NCBI RefSeq assembly: GCF_007000325.2
Contig: NZ_CP117268.1
Span: 682,001-746,000, forward strand
Reading direction: 5' to 3'
Length of the DNA: 64,000 nt
Source of the DNA: Rhizobium rhododendri
Lineage (GTDB): Bacteria; Pseudomonadota; Alphaproteobacteria; Rhizobiales; Rhizobiaceae
In this document: in pieces, positions 44,436-52,596 of the stretch
Layout of the letters: every line of letters begins with the position of its first letter
Position numbering within the stretch: the stretch's first letter is position 1
Position numbers and translations under genes: made by a program
Notes under the pieces: model-generated
Seen by the model: the letters and a program-made list of their open reading frames with translations, nothing else
Database searches by the model: none
What the model was told of the DNA's origin: nothing

Positions 44436-45314
44436 TCAAGCTTGAGAGTTCCCCACCGCATGCCTGAATTGGCTTGGGGAAAGATCTGTTGACTGTTTGA
44501 ACTGATTGGAGAAATGGAAGGCTGAGTTAAAGCCTAGTAGCCCGGCAATCTCCTTTATCGATTTGTCGGTATTGGAGAGAAAGTCGTGAGCCCGCTGGAT
44601 CCGGACGGTGATCTGGTACTGTTTGGCAGACATTCCCGTTTTCTCGCGAAAAATCCGCCGGAAATACGGATAGCTGATACCCAGCTCCGCCGCCAAATCT
44701 TCGACCGACTGGCCATCCCCGCAGCGCTCCATGAGAATTGCACGAGCCCTATCCACCAAACGCGAGTTCGCCTCGGCCGCAAGGCTTGATGACCGGCTGA
44801 GTAATGCAAGCAGCTGCAAGCCGAGGGTCGATATTACCAATTGGTGCAAAACGGCATCTTCGCGGGCGAGAGTATGGATCGCGGCGAACACTGCCGCGAT
44901 TTCGTCTCCTGCGGGGCTCATTGGCCGCTCTTTATTCAGCAAACCCGTGTGTAGCGCAAAGTCGAAAGCGTTTCCACGGCACTCTATCCAGTGCTCCGTC
45001 CAGCCACTCGGCCGATCGGGGGCAAAGCGATGCCATTCTCCGGGAAAAAGGAGGAATACCGACCCTTCCGTCACATTCATCTTCCGCCGCGATTTCCCGA
45101 ATTCGAGCTTTCCGATCCCGCTGCTGATGAACACGATTTGGTACGCGTGAAGGATACGGCCACGCGACCAGCTGAAATGATGGTCGTCTGGATGGCGGCT
45201 CGGAGGATAGCTGGAGTGTGGCGCTATAACCGAATATCCGGTCGAAACTGCAGTGCATCCCCAAGCATCGGATATTCGGTTTTCAGGCATGTAGACAAAA
45301 TAATTATCCGCCAT
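44436..45314 (-). CDS. AraC-family transcriptional regulator with cupin-like sensor domain
   Basis: A 292-aa regulator. The N-terminal sugar-binding/cupin-like part includes RGRILHAYQIVFISSGIGKLEF and SVFLLFPGEWHRFAPD. The C-terminal double helix-turn-helix includes SVEDLAAELGISYPYFRRIFREKTGMSAKQYQ and IKEIAGLLGFNSAFHFSNQFKQSTDLSPSQFR. It is divergent from the sugar importer at 45500, which it probably regulates in response to the imported sugar. Confidence 0.9.
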   Translation of the reverse strand: MADNYFVYMPENRISDAWGCTAVSTGYSVIAPHSSYPPSRHPDDHHFSWSRGRILHAYQIVFISSGIGKLEFGKSRRKMNVTEGSVFLLFPGEWHRFAPDRPSGWTEHWIECRGNAFDFALHTGLLNKERPMSPAGDEIAAVFAAIHTLAREDAVLHQLVISTLGLQLLALLSRSSSLAAEANSRLVDRARAILMERCGDGQSVEDLAAELGISYPYFRRIFREKTGMSAKQYQITVRIQRAHDFLSNTDKSIKEIAGLLGFNSAFHFSNQFKQSTDLSPSQFRHAVGNSQA

Positions 45315-45338
45315 TTCAAGACCTCAGAGATAAGATCA

Positions 45339-45356
45339 ATTTTTGTATGCAAAAAT
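45339..45356. promoter_or_regulatory. Perfect 7-bp-arm inverted repeat in divergent promoter region
   Basis: ATTTTTG-TATG-CAAAAAT lies 25 bp upstream of the AraC start (45314) and 144 bp before the binding-protein gene. It is a plausible operator for a regulator of the sugar cluster, though AraC proteins more often use direct repeats. Confidence 0.4.
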
Positions 45357-45499
45357 CACTTTTGCGGTTTTTTCCGGCGTGTCAATACGGTTTGGCAATG
45401 CTAGCGTTTCGATTGCTGGGCAACTCGCTGTGATGGTGCCATGCGCAAAACTGTTATTTAGCCGCTGCCGGGGAGGGTAGCGGACGGGAGGAGAGAAAC

Positions 45500-46669
45500 A
45501 TGAGAACCCCAATCAGACTGCTCGCAGCAGTATCCTGCCTTTTGGCATCTGCTGCCTACGCCGACGATTTCCACGGTTTCGACCCGTTGAAATTCGACGG
45601 AAACATGCTTTCTGCCGAGACCCTGGAGGCCATGGTTCAGGATGCATCCAAGGTCACGCCGCCAAAGAACGGCAGCAAATACAGTATCGGCTTTGCCAAT
45701 CTTCAGCGAGACATCGCCTTTGGCGTCCTTGTCGAAAAAGGCATACAGCAGAATGCGGATGCGGCCGGCGTGGAACTGGTCATCGCCGATAATCGTCTCG
45801 ACGGACCGACAGCGCTTGCCAACGCCAAGTCGTTTGCCGAGCGCAAGGTCGATTACGTCATCGAATTCCAGACTGACGCCAATTTCGGCCAGGCCGTCAT
45901 GGATGTGTTCAAGCAGGACGGCACAAAGGTCACTGCCATCGACATCCCGATGCCGGGCGCAAGTTTCTTCGGTGTGAACAATCCAAGATCTGGCTTCATG
46001 GGCGGATCTTATCTGGCGACGGCGGCGGCCAAGCAGTTTGGTGCTGATAGCGTGAAGAAGGGCTACCTGGTCATAGGCGCTTTGCCGCAATCGGGCGTCA
46101 TTCCGCGGATGCGTACCGAAGGACAGCGCGCCGGGTTCCTCGCACTGAGCAAGGCTTTTCCAGCCGATCATATCATCGAGATCGATACGAAAAATACCTT
46201 GCAGGAATCCTACACGCAGATGAACAATGTCCTTGGCCGCATTCCACCTGAAGCGCCTATCATGATCATCGGTATCAATGACCAGGCGACAATGGGCATG
46301 TTGCAAGCCGTGCGTGCAGCGGGTCGCGTCGACCAGGCCATTGCGGTCGGCAATGGTGCTGATGAAGCCGAGGCGCTCGCCACCGATCCGAAGCTGATCG
46401 CGGCGACAGGGTCCTTTCCCGGCAGCTATGGCAACTATCTGATCCCGATCGCGCTTTCAGCGCTTGCGGGAAAACCCGTACCGGAAGCTATATTCGTTAC
46501 GCATCAGATGGTTACGAAGGCCAACATCTGCAAATTCTACAAGGAATTCGAATGTGCAGGGGAAGCCGACGGCTATGTCTTCCCTGAGGCAGAGTTTGCA
46601 AGTTACCTCGCGGGTCTGAAGAAGGAAGACTGGCTGAAGGGTTACGAGGCGATCCTCCCGCAACAATAG
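45500..46669 (+). CDS. Sugar ABC transporter periplasmic binding protein
   Basis: A 389-aa type-I binding protein with a signal peptide (RLLAAVSCLLASAAYADD). Fold landmarks are YSIGFANLQRDIAFGVLVEKGIQQNAD, LVIADNRLDGPTALANAKSFAERKVDYVIEFQTD, MIIGINDQATMGMLQAVRAAG and ATGSFPGSYGNYLIPIALSAL. This is the ribose/xylose-binding class. A GGAGGAGAGA box precedes the ATG. It opens the operon with the RbsA-type ATPase, RbsC-type permease and isomerase-like enzyme. Confidence 0.88.
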   Translation: MRTPIRLLAAVSCLLASAAYADDFHGFDPLKFDGNMLSAETLEAMVQDASKVTPPKNGSKYSIGFANLQRDIAFGVLVEKGIQQNADAAGVELVIADNRLDGPTALANAKSFAERKVDYVIEFQTDANFGQAVMDVFKQDGTKVTAIDIPMPGASFFGVNNPRSGFMGGSYLATAAAKQFGADSVKKGYLVIGALPQSGVIPRMRTEGQRAGFLALSKAFPADHIIEIDTKNTLQESYTQMNNVLGRIPPEAPIMIIGINDQATMGMLQAVRAAGRVDQAIAVGNGADEAEALATDPKLIAATGSFPGSYGNYLIPIALSALAGKPVPEAIFVTHQMVTKANICKFYKEFECAGEADGYVFPEAEFASYLAGLKKEDWLKGYEAILPQQ

Positions 46670-46691
46670 GATGAGAGCGGAGGAGAGAGGT

Positions 46692-48254
46692 ATGCAAACG
46701 CAACCAGTCATAGGGACCCGCGTACCGCGGCTCCGGATCACCGATGTCACAAAGGCATTTTCCGGCGTGCAGGTGCTGAAAAACGTCAGTTGCTCGGCAG
46801 ACGCCGGAGAAGTCGTGGCCTTGCTCGGAGCCAATGGCGCCGGCAAGTCCACTTTGATGAAAATCCTGTCCGGTGTCTATTCCTGTGATGCGGGCCTCAT
46901 CGAAATCGATGGCATACCCGTCGACATCACGTCTGCTCGTGCTGCCATCGCCGCCGGCATTCGCTTGATGCCGCAGGAACTTTCGGTACATCCGGACCTG
47001 TCGGTTGCGGAAAACATCGCTCTAGGGTCGATGCCCTTACGGAAGGTGGCCGGGATTGGTTTCGTCGATAGGAACGCCATGCGAAGCCAGGCCCTGGCAC
47101 TGCTTTCGAGATTGGGTCTCGCCCACATCGTACCGGATCGCAGGATGGGATACCTCTCTCTGCCGGAGCAGCGTATCGTCGAGATCGCCAGAGCGTTGGC
47201 CGGGAAAGCCAGAATTCTGATCATGGACGAGCCGACGGCTTCAATGGGAGAGGCTGATGCCGAAACGCTTTTCGGTGTGATCGATGCACTGAGCGCAGAC
47301 GGCGTGACGGTCATCTATATCTCGCATTATCTCGACGAAGTCTTCCGGCTGTCGGATCGGATCGTGGTGCTGCGAGACGGCGAAGTGCGCGGGCAATTCC
47401 GGACCGCCGACACCAGCCATGAGGAAGTACTCAGGGCGATGCTTGGTGGTGACCTCGGTGACCTGTTTCCTCCGAAATCCGTCGCTCTTCCGGAAGAGAC
47501 CGTCGTTACGGTCGACGGGCTCTCGCTGCCCGGTTGGCTTGAGGACGTTTCGTTTTCGGTGCGACGCGGCGAAATCCTGGGCGCATTCGGCCTGATCGGC
47601 TCCGGTATCGAGAAAGTGGGGAGAGCCGTCTACGGCGCGGAACCATCTGCAAGGGCGCGATCCCTGCGGATGGCTGACAAGGAGATCAAACTCTCCGGTC
47701 CGAAACAAAGCATCGAAAACAGCATCGGTTTTGTCGCGGCGGAACGCAAGCGGCAAGGTCTGATCGGCAATCTCACGGTCCGGACGAACACGACTCTCCC
47801 ATACCTTGGATCCTTCACACGTTTTGGAGTGGTCGACACCGCGCGAGAGCGTGCGATTTCGCAGCACTGGATCAAAACCCTTCGCGTCAAGACCACGGGA
47901 CCGGAGCAGGAGATACGCCTGTTGTCGGGCGGAAACCAGCAGAAGCTGTGTCTTGCTCGCTGGCTGCTCGGCAGCCCAAAGCTTCTAATCCTCGAGGAGC
48001 CGACACGCGGCGTCGATCTCGGCGCAAGGCGGGAGATTTACGACGAAATCCACCGCCTTGCGGTCGGCGGCATGGGGATACTTCTCGTATCGTCGGACGC
48101 CGAAGAGGTTGCCGGCCTCGCAGACCGGACCCTCGTTTTTGAAGACGGAAAAGTCGTCGCAGTCCTCGGACCACAGGCATCGGCGGCGGATCTGATGCAG
48201 GCGGCAGAAACGAGGTCCGTTTCGAGCGCCTCGAATGAATTGGAGAAAGCATGA
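46692..48254 (+). CDS. Sugar ABC transporter ATP-binding protein (RbsA/MglA type, two nucleotide-binding domains)
   Basis: A 520-aa double ATPase. Domain 1 has Walker A LLGANGAGKSTLMKIL, Walker B ILIMDEPTASMGEAD and YISHYLDE. Domain 2 has the degenerate P-loop GLIGSGIEKVGRAVYGAE, usual for this class, signature LLSGGNQQKLCLARWL and Walker B LLILEEPTRGVDLGA. The ATG at 46692 follows GGAGAGAGG. It overlaps the permease by 4 nt. Confidence 0.92.
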   Translation: MQTQPVIGTRVPRLRITDVTKAFSGVQVLKNVSCSADAGEVVALLGANGAGKSTLMKILSGVYSCDAGLIEIDGIPVDITSARAAIAAGIRLMPQELSVHPDLSVAENIALGSMPLRKVAGIGFVDRNAMRSQALALLSRLGLAHIVPDRRMGYLSLPEQRIVEIARALAGKARILIMDEPTASMGEADAETLFGVIDALSADGVTVIYISHYLDEVFRLSDRIVVLRDGEVRGQFRTADTSHEEVLRAMLGGDLGDLFPPKSVALPEETVVTVDGLSLPGWLEDVSFSVRRGEILGAFGLIGSGIEKVGRAVYGAEPSARARSLRMADKEIKLSGPKQSIENSIGFVAAERKRQGLIGNLTVRTNTTLPYLGSFTRFGVVDTARERAISQHWIKTLRVKTTGPEQEIRLLSGGNQQKLCLARWLLGSPKLLILEEPTRGVDLGARREIYDEIHRLAVGGMGILLVSSDAEEVAGLADRTLVFEDGKVVAVLGPQASAADLMQAAETRSVSSASNELEKA

Positions 48255-49255
48255 GCAAGTCTGGTTCGATCGTGGAACATGGGCCAGCGGAGAAGCCCGG
48301 GCGTCCCTCTTTGGCGGACGTTCTGGCACGGCCGGCCGCGGGCATCGTCGTGCTCCTGGTATTTTACGTCGTCATTCTCGCCGCTTTCGCGCTGCTGTCG
48401 CCCTATTTCCTTACAGTCAGCAATCTTGCAAACATCGGTACCAACATGGCCTTCATCGGGTTGATGGCCGCAGCGGGCACGCCGCTCATTATCGGTGGCG
48501 GACTGGATCTCTCGGTCGCAGCCGTCGCGGGTCTCGCAGGTGTCATCGTCGCATTGATCCATGCGAACGGTATGAACATCTGGATCGGGTGTCTGGCGGC
48601 TTTATTCGTCGGCGCAGGGGTCGGCGTCCTGAACGGCCTGATCGTCACCAAGCTGCGCCTCAACCCGTTGATCGTGACATTGGGAACGATGAGCATCTTC
48701 TCCGGGATATCCATGGTCATGACGGGGGGCCTGAGCAAGCCGCTATTCGTTCCGGCATTCAACTGGCTGGGGTCCGGTCGTGTTCTTTCGATACCGTTCC
48801 CCGTCATCCTGATGCTGGTCGTCTTCGTCGTTCTTTGGCTGGTGCTTTCAAAGACGCCGTTCGGTCGTTTCGTCTATGCGACCGGGGGCAACCCGGAGGC
48901 AAGCAGCCTTCTTGGCGTACCTGTCGAGCGGACGCAGTTGATCCTGTACGTGGTCTCCGGCATTTCTGGAGCAGCTGCTGGCATCATTCTGTCAGCCATG
49001 CTCGGTGCCGCAGCGCCGAATGCCGCCAGTCAGCATCTGCTGACCATCATTGCGGCTATCATCCTGGGAGGCACGAGCCTGTTCGGCGGGCGCGGCAGCG
49101 TATGGGGCACGCTGATCGCCGTGTTGATTCTCGGAACGCTGAACAACGGCCTTACGCTCATGAATGTGTCGAGCTTCTGGCAGGATGTGACGCGCGGCGT
49201 CGTCTTGTTGTTGGCGGTTGGTCTCGATCAACTCCGCGTCCGCCTGCAAGGCTGA
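48251..49255 (+). CDS. Sugar ABC transporter permease (RbsC type)
   Basis: A 334-aa polytopic membrane protein with about eight to ten hydrophobic segments: VVLLVFYVVILAAFALLSPYFLTVSNLANIGTNMA at the start, GTPLIIGGGLDLSVAAVAGL (the conserved G-G-x-D-L-S), YATGGNPEASSLLGV and ILGGTSLFGGRGSVWGTLIAVLIL near the end. It is translationally coupled to the ATPase. Probably works as a homodimer for a pentose or deoxy sugar. Confidence 0.92.
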   Translation: MSKSGSIVEHGPAEKPGRPSLADVLARPAAGIVVLLVFYVVILAAFALLSPYFLTVSNLANIGTNMAFIGLMAAAGTPLIIGGGLDLSVAAVAGLAGVIVALIHANGMNIWIGCLAALFVGAGVGVLNGLIVTKLRLNPLIVTLGTMSIFSGISMVMTGGLSKPLFVPAFNWLGSGRVLSIPFPVILMLVVFVVLWLVLSKTPFGRFVYATGGNPEASSLLGVPVERTQLILYVVSGISGAAAGIILSAMLGAAAPNAASQHLLTIIAAIILGGTSLFGGRGSVWGTLIAVLILGTLNNGLTLMNVSSFWQDVTRGVVLLLAVGLDQLRVRLQG

Positions 49256-49280
49256 AACCCCATTTTTCCGGAGAACCAGA

Positions 49281-50708
49281 ATGTCTGAGCGTCCCTTGAA
49301 GGCTGGCCTGTTTGGCATCGGCCTGGAAGCCTATTGGCCGCAATTCGAAGGGCTCGAGGCGCGGTTACGCGGGTATATCGACGTCGTTGCCTCGAAGCTC
49401 GAGCGCCCTGGCGTGGACATAGTGAATCTCGGTCTAATCGATACGCCGGAAAAGGCTCTGGACGCTGGTCATGACTTCCGGGGGGCCGACGTCGATATCA
49501 TCTTCCTTTACATAACGACCTACGCGCTGTCTTCGACGGTGCTGCCTGTTGTCCGCCGCGCCAAAGTTCCGGTCATCATTCTAAATTTACAGCCGGTGGC
49601 TGCGATCGACTATGCATCCTTCAACGCGCTCGGCGACAGGACGGCTATGACGGGCGAGTGGCTTGCCCATTGCGCGGCGTGCCCGGTGCCGGAGATCGCC
49701 AACGTCTTCACTCGTGCAGGCATCGACTTTCACCAGGTCACGGGAATTCTCGAGGACGACCCGATCGTCGACAATGCGATTGAGGAATGGATCGAGGCTG
49801 CACGTGTCGCGCATGTCATGGCGCATAATAGGCTCGGCGTGATGGGGCATTATTATAACGGCATGCTCGATATCTACTCCGATATCACCACGCAAAGCGC
49901 GGTGTTCGGCACGCATATCGAGGTCCTGGAAATCGACGATTTGGCGCGCCTGAGGCGCGAAATCACCGACGGCGAAATCATGGCTTGTCTCGATAAGATC
50001 AGATCCGATTTCGATGTGCAGGCCGATTGCGACGAAAAGGAACTCACTCGGGCGGCGAGAACGGCTGTTGCGCTCCGCAAACTCGTGGAAGTCAAGCAGA
50101 TCGGTTCTCTGGCGTATTACTACGAATCCGTTCCGGGTCATGAATACGAGGACGTCATTACGTCCGTTATTGTCGGTTGCTCGATGCTGACGGCAGACGG
50201 CATTCCGGTTGCTGGTGAATACGAGATCAAGAACGCGCAGGCAATGAAGATCATGGACAGTTTCGGCGCCGGCGGATCGTTCACCGAATACTATGCGATG
50301 GACTTCAAGGCTGACGTCGTTCTCATGGGACATGATGGCCCTGGTCACCCGAAGATTGCCGAAGGCCGGACGAAGATCCGCCCTCTGCAGGTTTTCCATG
50401 GCAAGGTCGGCTCGGGTGTCAGCGTCGAAATGTCGGTCAAACATGGACCGGTAACACTGCTTTCAGTCGTGGAAAGCGCGGGCACGCTTAAACTGCTATG
50501 CGCGGAGGGTCACTCAGTAAAAGGGTCTATTTTGGAAATTGGGAACACGAATAGCCGGTACCAATTTTCCATTGGCGCGCGCGCGTTCACGGAGAATTGG
50601 AATGCCCAGGGACCGGCGCATCATTGTGCGGTTGGCGTCGGCCATATCGCAAGCAAGATCGAAAAGCTGGCAAAACTTCTCAATGTCAAAATCGTGCGAA
50701 TTTGCTGA
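49281..50708 (+). CDS. L-arabinose/L-fucose isomerase-fold protein
   Basis: A 475-aa protein of the arabinose/fucose isomerase family: N-terminal Rossmann-like part (KAGLFGIGLEAYWPQFEGLEARLRGY), then YITTYALSSTVLPVVRRAKVPVIILNLQP, RLGVMGHYYNGMLDIYSD and catalytic-domain segments GGSFTEYYAMDFKADVVLMGHDGPGHPKIAEGR and AHHCAVGVGHI. The metal-binding Glu/His of AraA appear at the TEYY and GHDGPGH positions. The ATG at 49281 follows CCGGAGAA. It probably isomerises the imported sugar. No kinase or epimerase is nearby, so the pathway is incomplete here. Confidence 0.8.
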   Translation: MSERPLKAGLFGIGLEAYWPQFEGLEARLRGYIDVVASKLERPGVDIVNLGLIDTPEKALDAGHDFRGADVDIIFLYITTYALSSTVLPVVRRAKVPVIILNLQPVAAIDYASFNALGDRTAMTGEWLAHCAACPVPEIANVFTRAGIDFHQVTGILEDDPIVDNAIEEWIEAARVAHVMAHNRLGVMGHYYNGMLDIYSDITTQSAVFGTHIEVLEIDDLARLRREITDGEIMACLDKIRSDFDVQADCDEKELTRAARTAVALRKLVEVKQIGSLAYYYESVPGHEYEDVITSVIVGCSMLTADGIPVAGEYEIKNAQAMKIMDSFGAGGSFTEYYAMDFKADVVLMGHDGPGHPKIAEGRTKIRPLQVFHGKVGSGVSVEMSVKHGPVTLLSVVESAGTLKLLCAEGHSVKGSILEIGNTNSRYQFSIGARAFTENWNAQGPAHHCAVGVGHIASKIEKLAKLLNVKIVRIC

Positions 50709-50854
50709 TCAGGATCGTGCCTTCCACAGGCTTGTTGCTGGGACGAGAGCTGCAGAATCACTCACTGCCGCTCGCATGCATTGGTCTCGACATCTCCATC
50801 TGAGAGAAATCAATCAGTGAATGTTGTGCCCGCGTTTCATAAACGAGGAATCGG

Positions 50855-51823
50855 ATGCAAAAAACGAACATCTCGCGATTAGGACTTACGAATTCAGACG
50901 TGGATGAACTCAGACAGCACTATGCGGAAACCTTGAAACCTGTACGTATCGATCCAATCGATAGCAATAGAACAATCTCAGTGCATGATCTTCATATCAA
51001 ACTGGCAGCATTTGATATTTGGGCAGGCGGGTGTTCCTCGGGAATGAGAGTATCCTTCACCGAACCTCCCGATCTCTACGCATTGTATATTCCCTTGTCG
51101 GGGACAATGGAATTCAAGCGGCAAAACTCAACCCTGATCTCAGCTCCCGGAACTATCTTTGCTTGCGATCTCGCATCAATCGACTCGATCCTTCTACACC
51201 CTCAGCGTTCTCACATCGGAATTGCGTTTGATAAGAAGATGGTCGCCGAGCATCTGGAAGCGGTGACAGGCCGCCCAGGTGACAGAAATATTGACATATT
51301 TGATGTGATAAATACTGAGGGCGACGGCAAACAACTTGAAGAGATGTGCAAGCTAATCTGGCGCAATCTGCAAGCTAATCCCGAGGAGGGTATCCGCCAA
51401 AAGTCAAACGAGTTGCTGCTTCGCGCCATCACGCTAAAGCTGTTCGAAAATCTTCATCGTGTGGATCTACTCAAAGAGCGTCATTCACCCGCAGTTCCAC
51501 GGCATGTTAAAATTGCGATTGAATATATGGTCGGACATGTTCACTTGCCGATCACTATCAATGATATTGCGGGCGCAGCCGGGGTAAGCTCGAGAGGATT
51601 GCAGCTTGCCTTCCAACAGTTCAAGGATACCACGCCATTAAGCTACCTGCGGCAGCTACGCATACAGCATGCACGACAAGATCTAATCGCGACTAGAGAC
51701 AGCGAGGTGACGGTTGCTGCTGTGGCAAAGCGTTGGGGTTTTTCAAATGCAGCTCGCTTTACTGAGTTGTATCTTCAAGTACACGGCGAAACACCGAGAG
51801 AGACAATAAGAAAACTACGCTGA
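50855..51823 (+). CDS. AraC-family transcriptional regulator (AraC-binding-like N-domain)
   Basis: A 322-aa regulator. The N-terminal domain has AFDIWAGGCSSGMRVSFTEPPDLYALYIPLSGTMEF and TIFACDLASIDSILLHP, as in OruR/FeaR-like AraC proteins. The C-terminal helix-turn-helix has INDIAGAAGVSSRGLQLAFQQFKDTTPLSYLRQLRIQHAR and VAAVAKRWGFSNAARFTELYLQVHGETPRETI. It is not in an operon with the sugar genes (146 bp gap) and is different in type from the AraC at 44436. Its 3' side is bordered by the IS66 element. Confidence 0.9.
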   Translation: MQKTNISRLGLTNSDVDELRQHYAETLKPVRIDPIDSNRTISVHDLHIKLAAFDIWAGGCSSGMRVSFTEPPDLYALYIPLSGTMEFKRQNSTLISAPGTIFACDLASIDSILLHPQRSHIGIAFDKKMVAEHLEAVTGRPGDRNIDIFDVINTEGDGKQLEEMCKLIWRNLQANPEEGIRQKSNELLLRAITLKLFENLHRVDLLKERHSPAVPRHVKIAIEYMVGHVHLPITINDIAGAAGVSSRGLQLAFQQFKDTTPLSYLRQLRIQHARQDLIATRDSEVTVAAVAKRWGFSNAARFTELYLQVHGETPRETIRKLR

Positions 51824-51877
51824 ATAAACGATAGCGACCCCTGGAATACAACCTGTGATTAAGACCTTGAAATGCAT

Positions 51878-51885
51878 GTTATAAA
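51878..51885. repeat. 8-bp target-site duplication of the IS66 element, left copy (right copy 58074-58081)
   Basis: GTTATAAA is present immediately outside both terminal inverted repeats, showing that the composite structure lies at its original insertion site and that the recombinase module entered either before or after without altering the outer ends. Confidence 0.93.
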
Positions 51886-51984
51886 GTAACCGTCCGATTG
51901 GCACCGCCTGCCGCTTAACGGCTTGGTCGACTAAGACATGTGTTTAACGACGTCGTTAGCGACGTGTCTTAGTCGGGGATTGCG

Positions 51985-52354
51985 ATGCGCGTTGAGATTC
52001 TTGAGCAGGAACGCCGGCGTCGATGGCGCGACGATGAGAAGCTCGCGATTGTCATGTCGGTTGGGGTTGCGGGAGCCACAATCACAGAGGTTGCTCATCG
52101 TCACGATGTAACGCGTCAAGAGATCTACACCTGGCGTGGCGAACTCAAAAAGAAGGGGCTGCTGTCGGCGTCTGCGGATGCATTGTTCATTCCTATCGAT
52201 ATGAATTCCGTACAGACCTGATGTTCAGGAGCACAGGGAGAGCAGCTCCGGGATGATCGAATTACGATTGAGCTGCGGTCGCACGCTTCGCTTCGACAGT
52301 ACGGTCGATACGGCCATCCTGACGCAGCTTATTCGGGCGGTGGAAGCAGCATGA
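51985..52354 (+). pseudogene. tnpA: IS66 tnpA-like gene, frameshifted
   Basis: The first frame gives 78 aa with an IS66 OrfA helix-turn-helix (RRRRWRDDEKLAIVMSV, ATITEVAHRHDVTRQEIYTWR) and stops at 52221. The expected C-terminal part continues in another frame (MIELRLSCGRTLRFD, then ILTQLIRAVEAA) to a TGA overlapping the tnpB ATG at 52351. A small indel near 52215-52250 explains the break. Ribosomal frameshifting is possible but there is no obvious slippery sequence. Confidence 0.8.
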
Positions 52355-52596
52355 TCGGGCCTGGGACCGGCGTTCGGGTCTATCTTGCGTGTGGGATCAC
52401 GGACATGCGCAAAGGAATAGAAGGCCTGGCAGCCCTTGCACAGGATGTCCTGCGCCAGAAGCCAACGGGCGGCGCTGTATTTGCCTTTCGGGGCAAACGC
52501 GGCGATCGATTGAAGCTGCTGTATTTTGATGGCCAAGGCTTCTGCCTGTATTACAACGATCGGCGTTCATACTACACCTCTTTCCTCGCCAGTTGA
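52351..52596 (+). pseudogene. tnpB: IS66 tnpB, 5' part (3' part at 55938-56084)
   Basis: 67 native codons (MIGPGTGVRVYLACGITDMRKG to FDGQGFCLYY) run into the nested module at about 52552-52557; the present frame ends after foreign codons at 52596. The remaining 48 codons (YKILQKGRFPWPSA to WGAPPARVG) resume at 55938 in frame and stop at 56082-56084. Joined, they give the normal 115-aa TnpB, so the insertion alone inactivated the gene. Confidence 0.92.
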
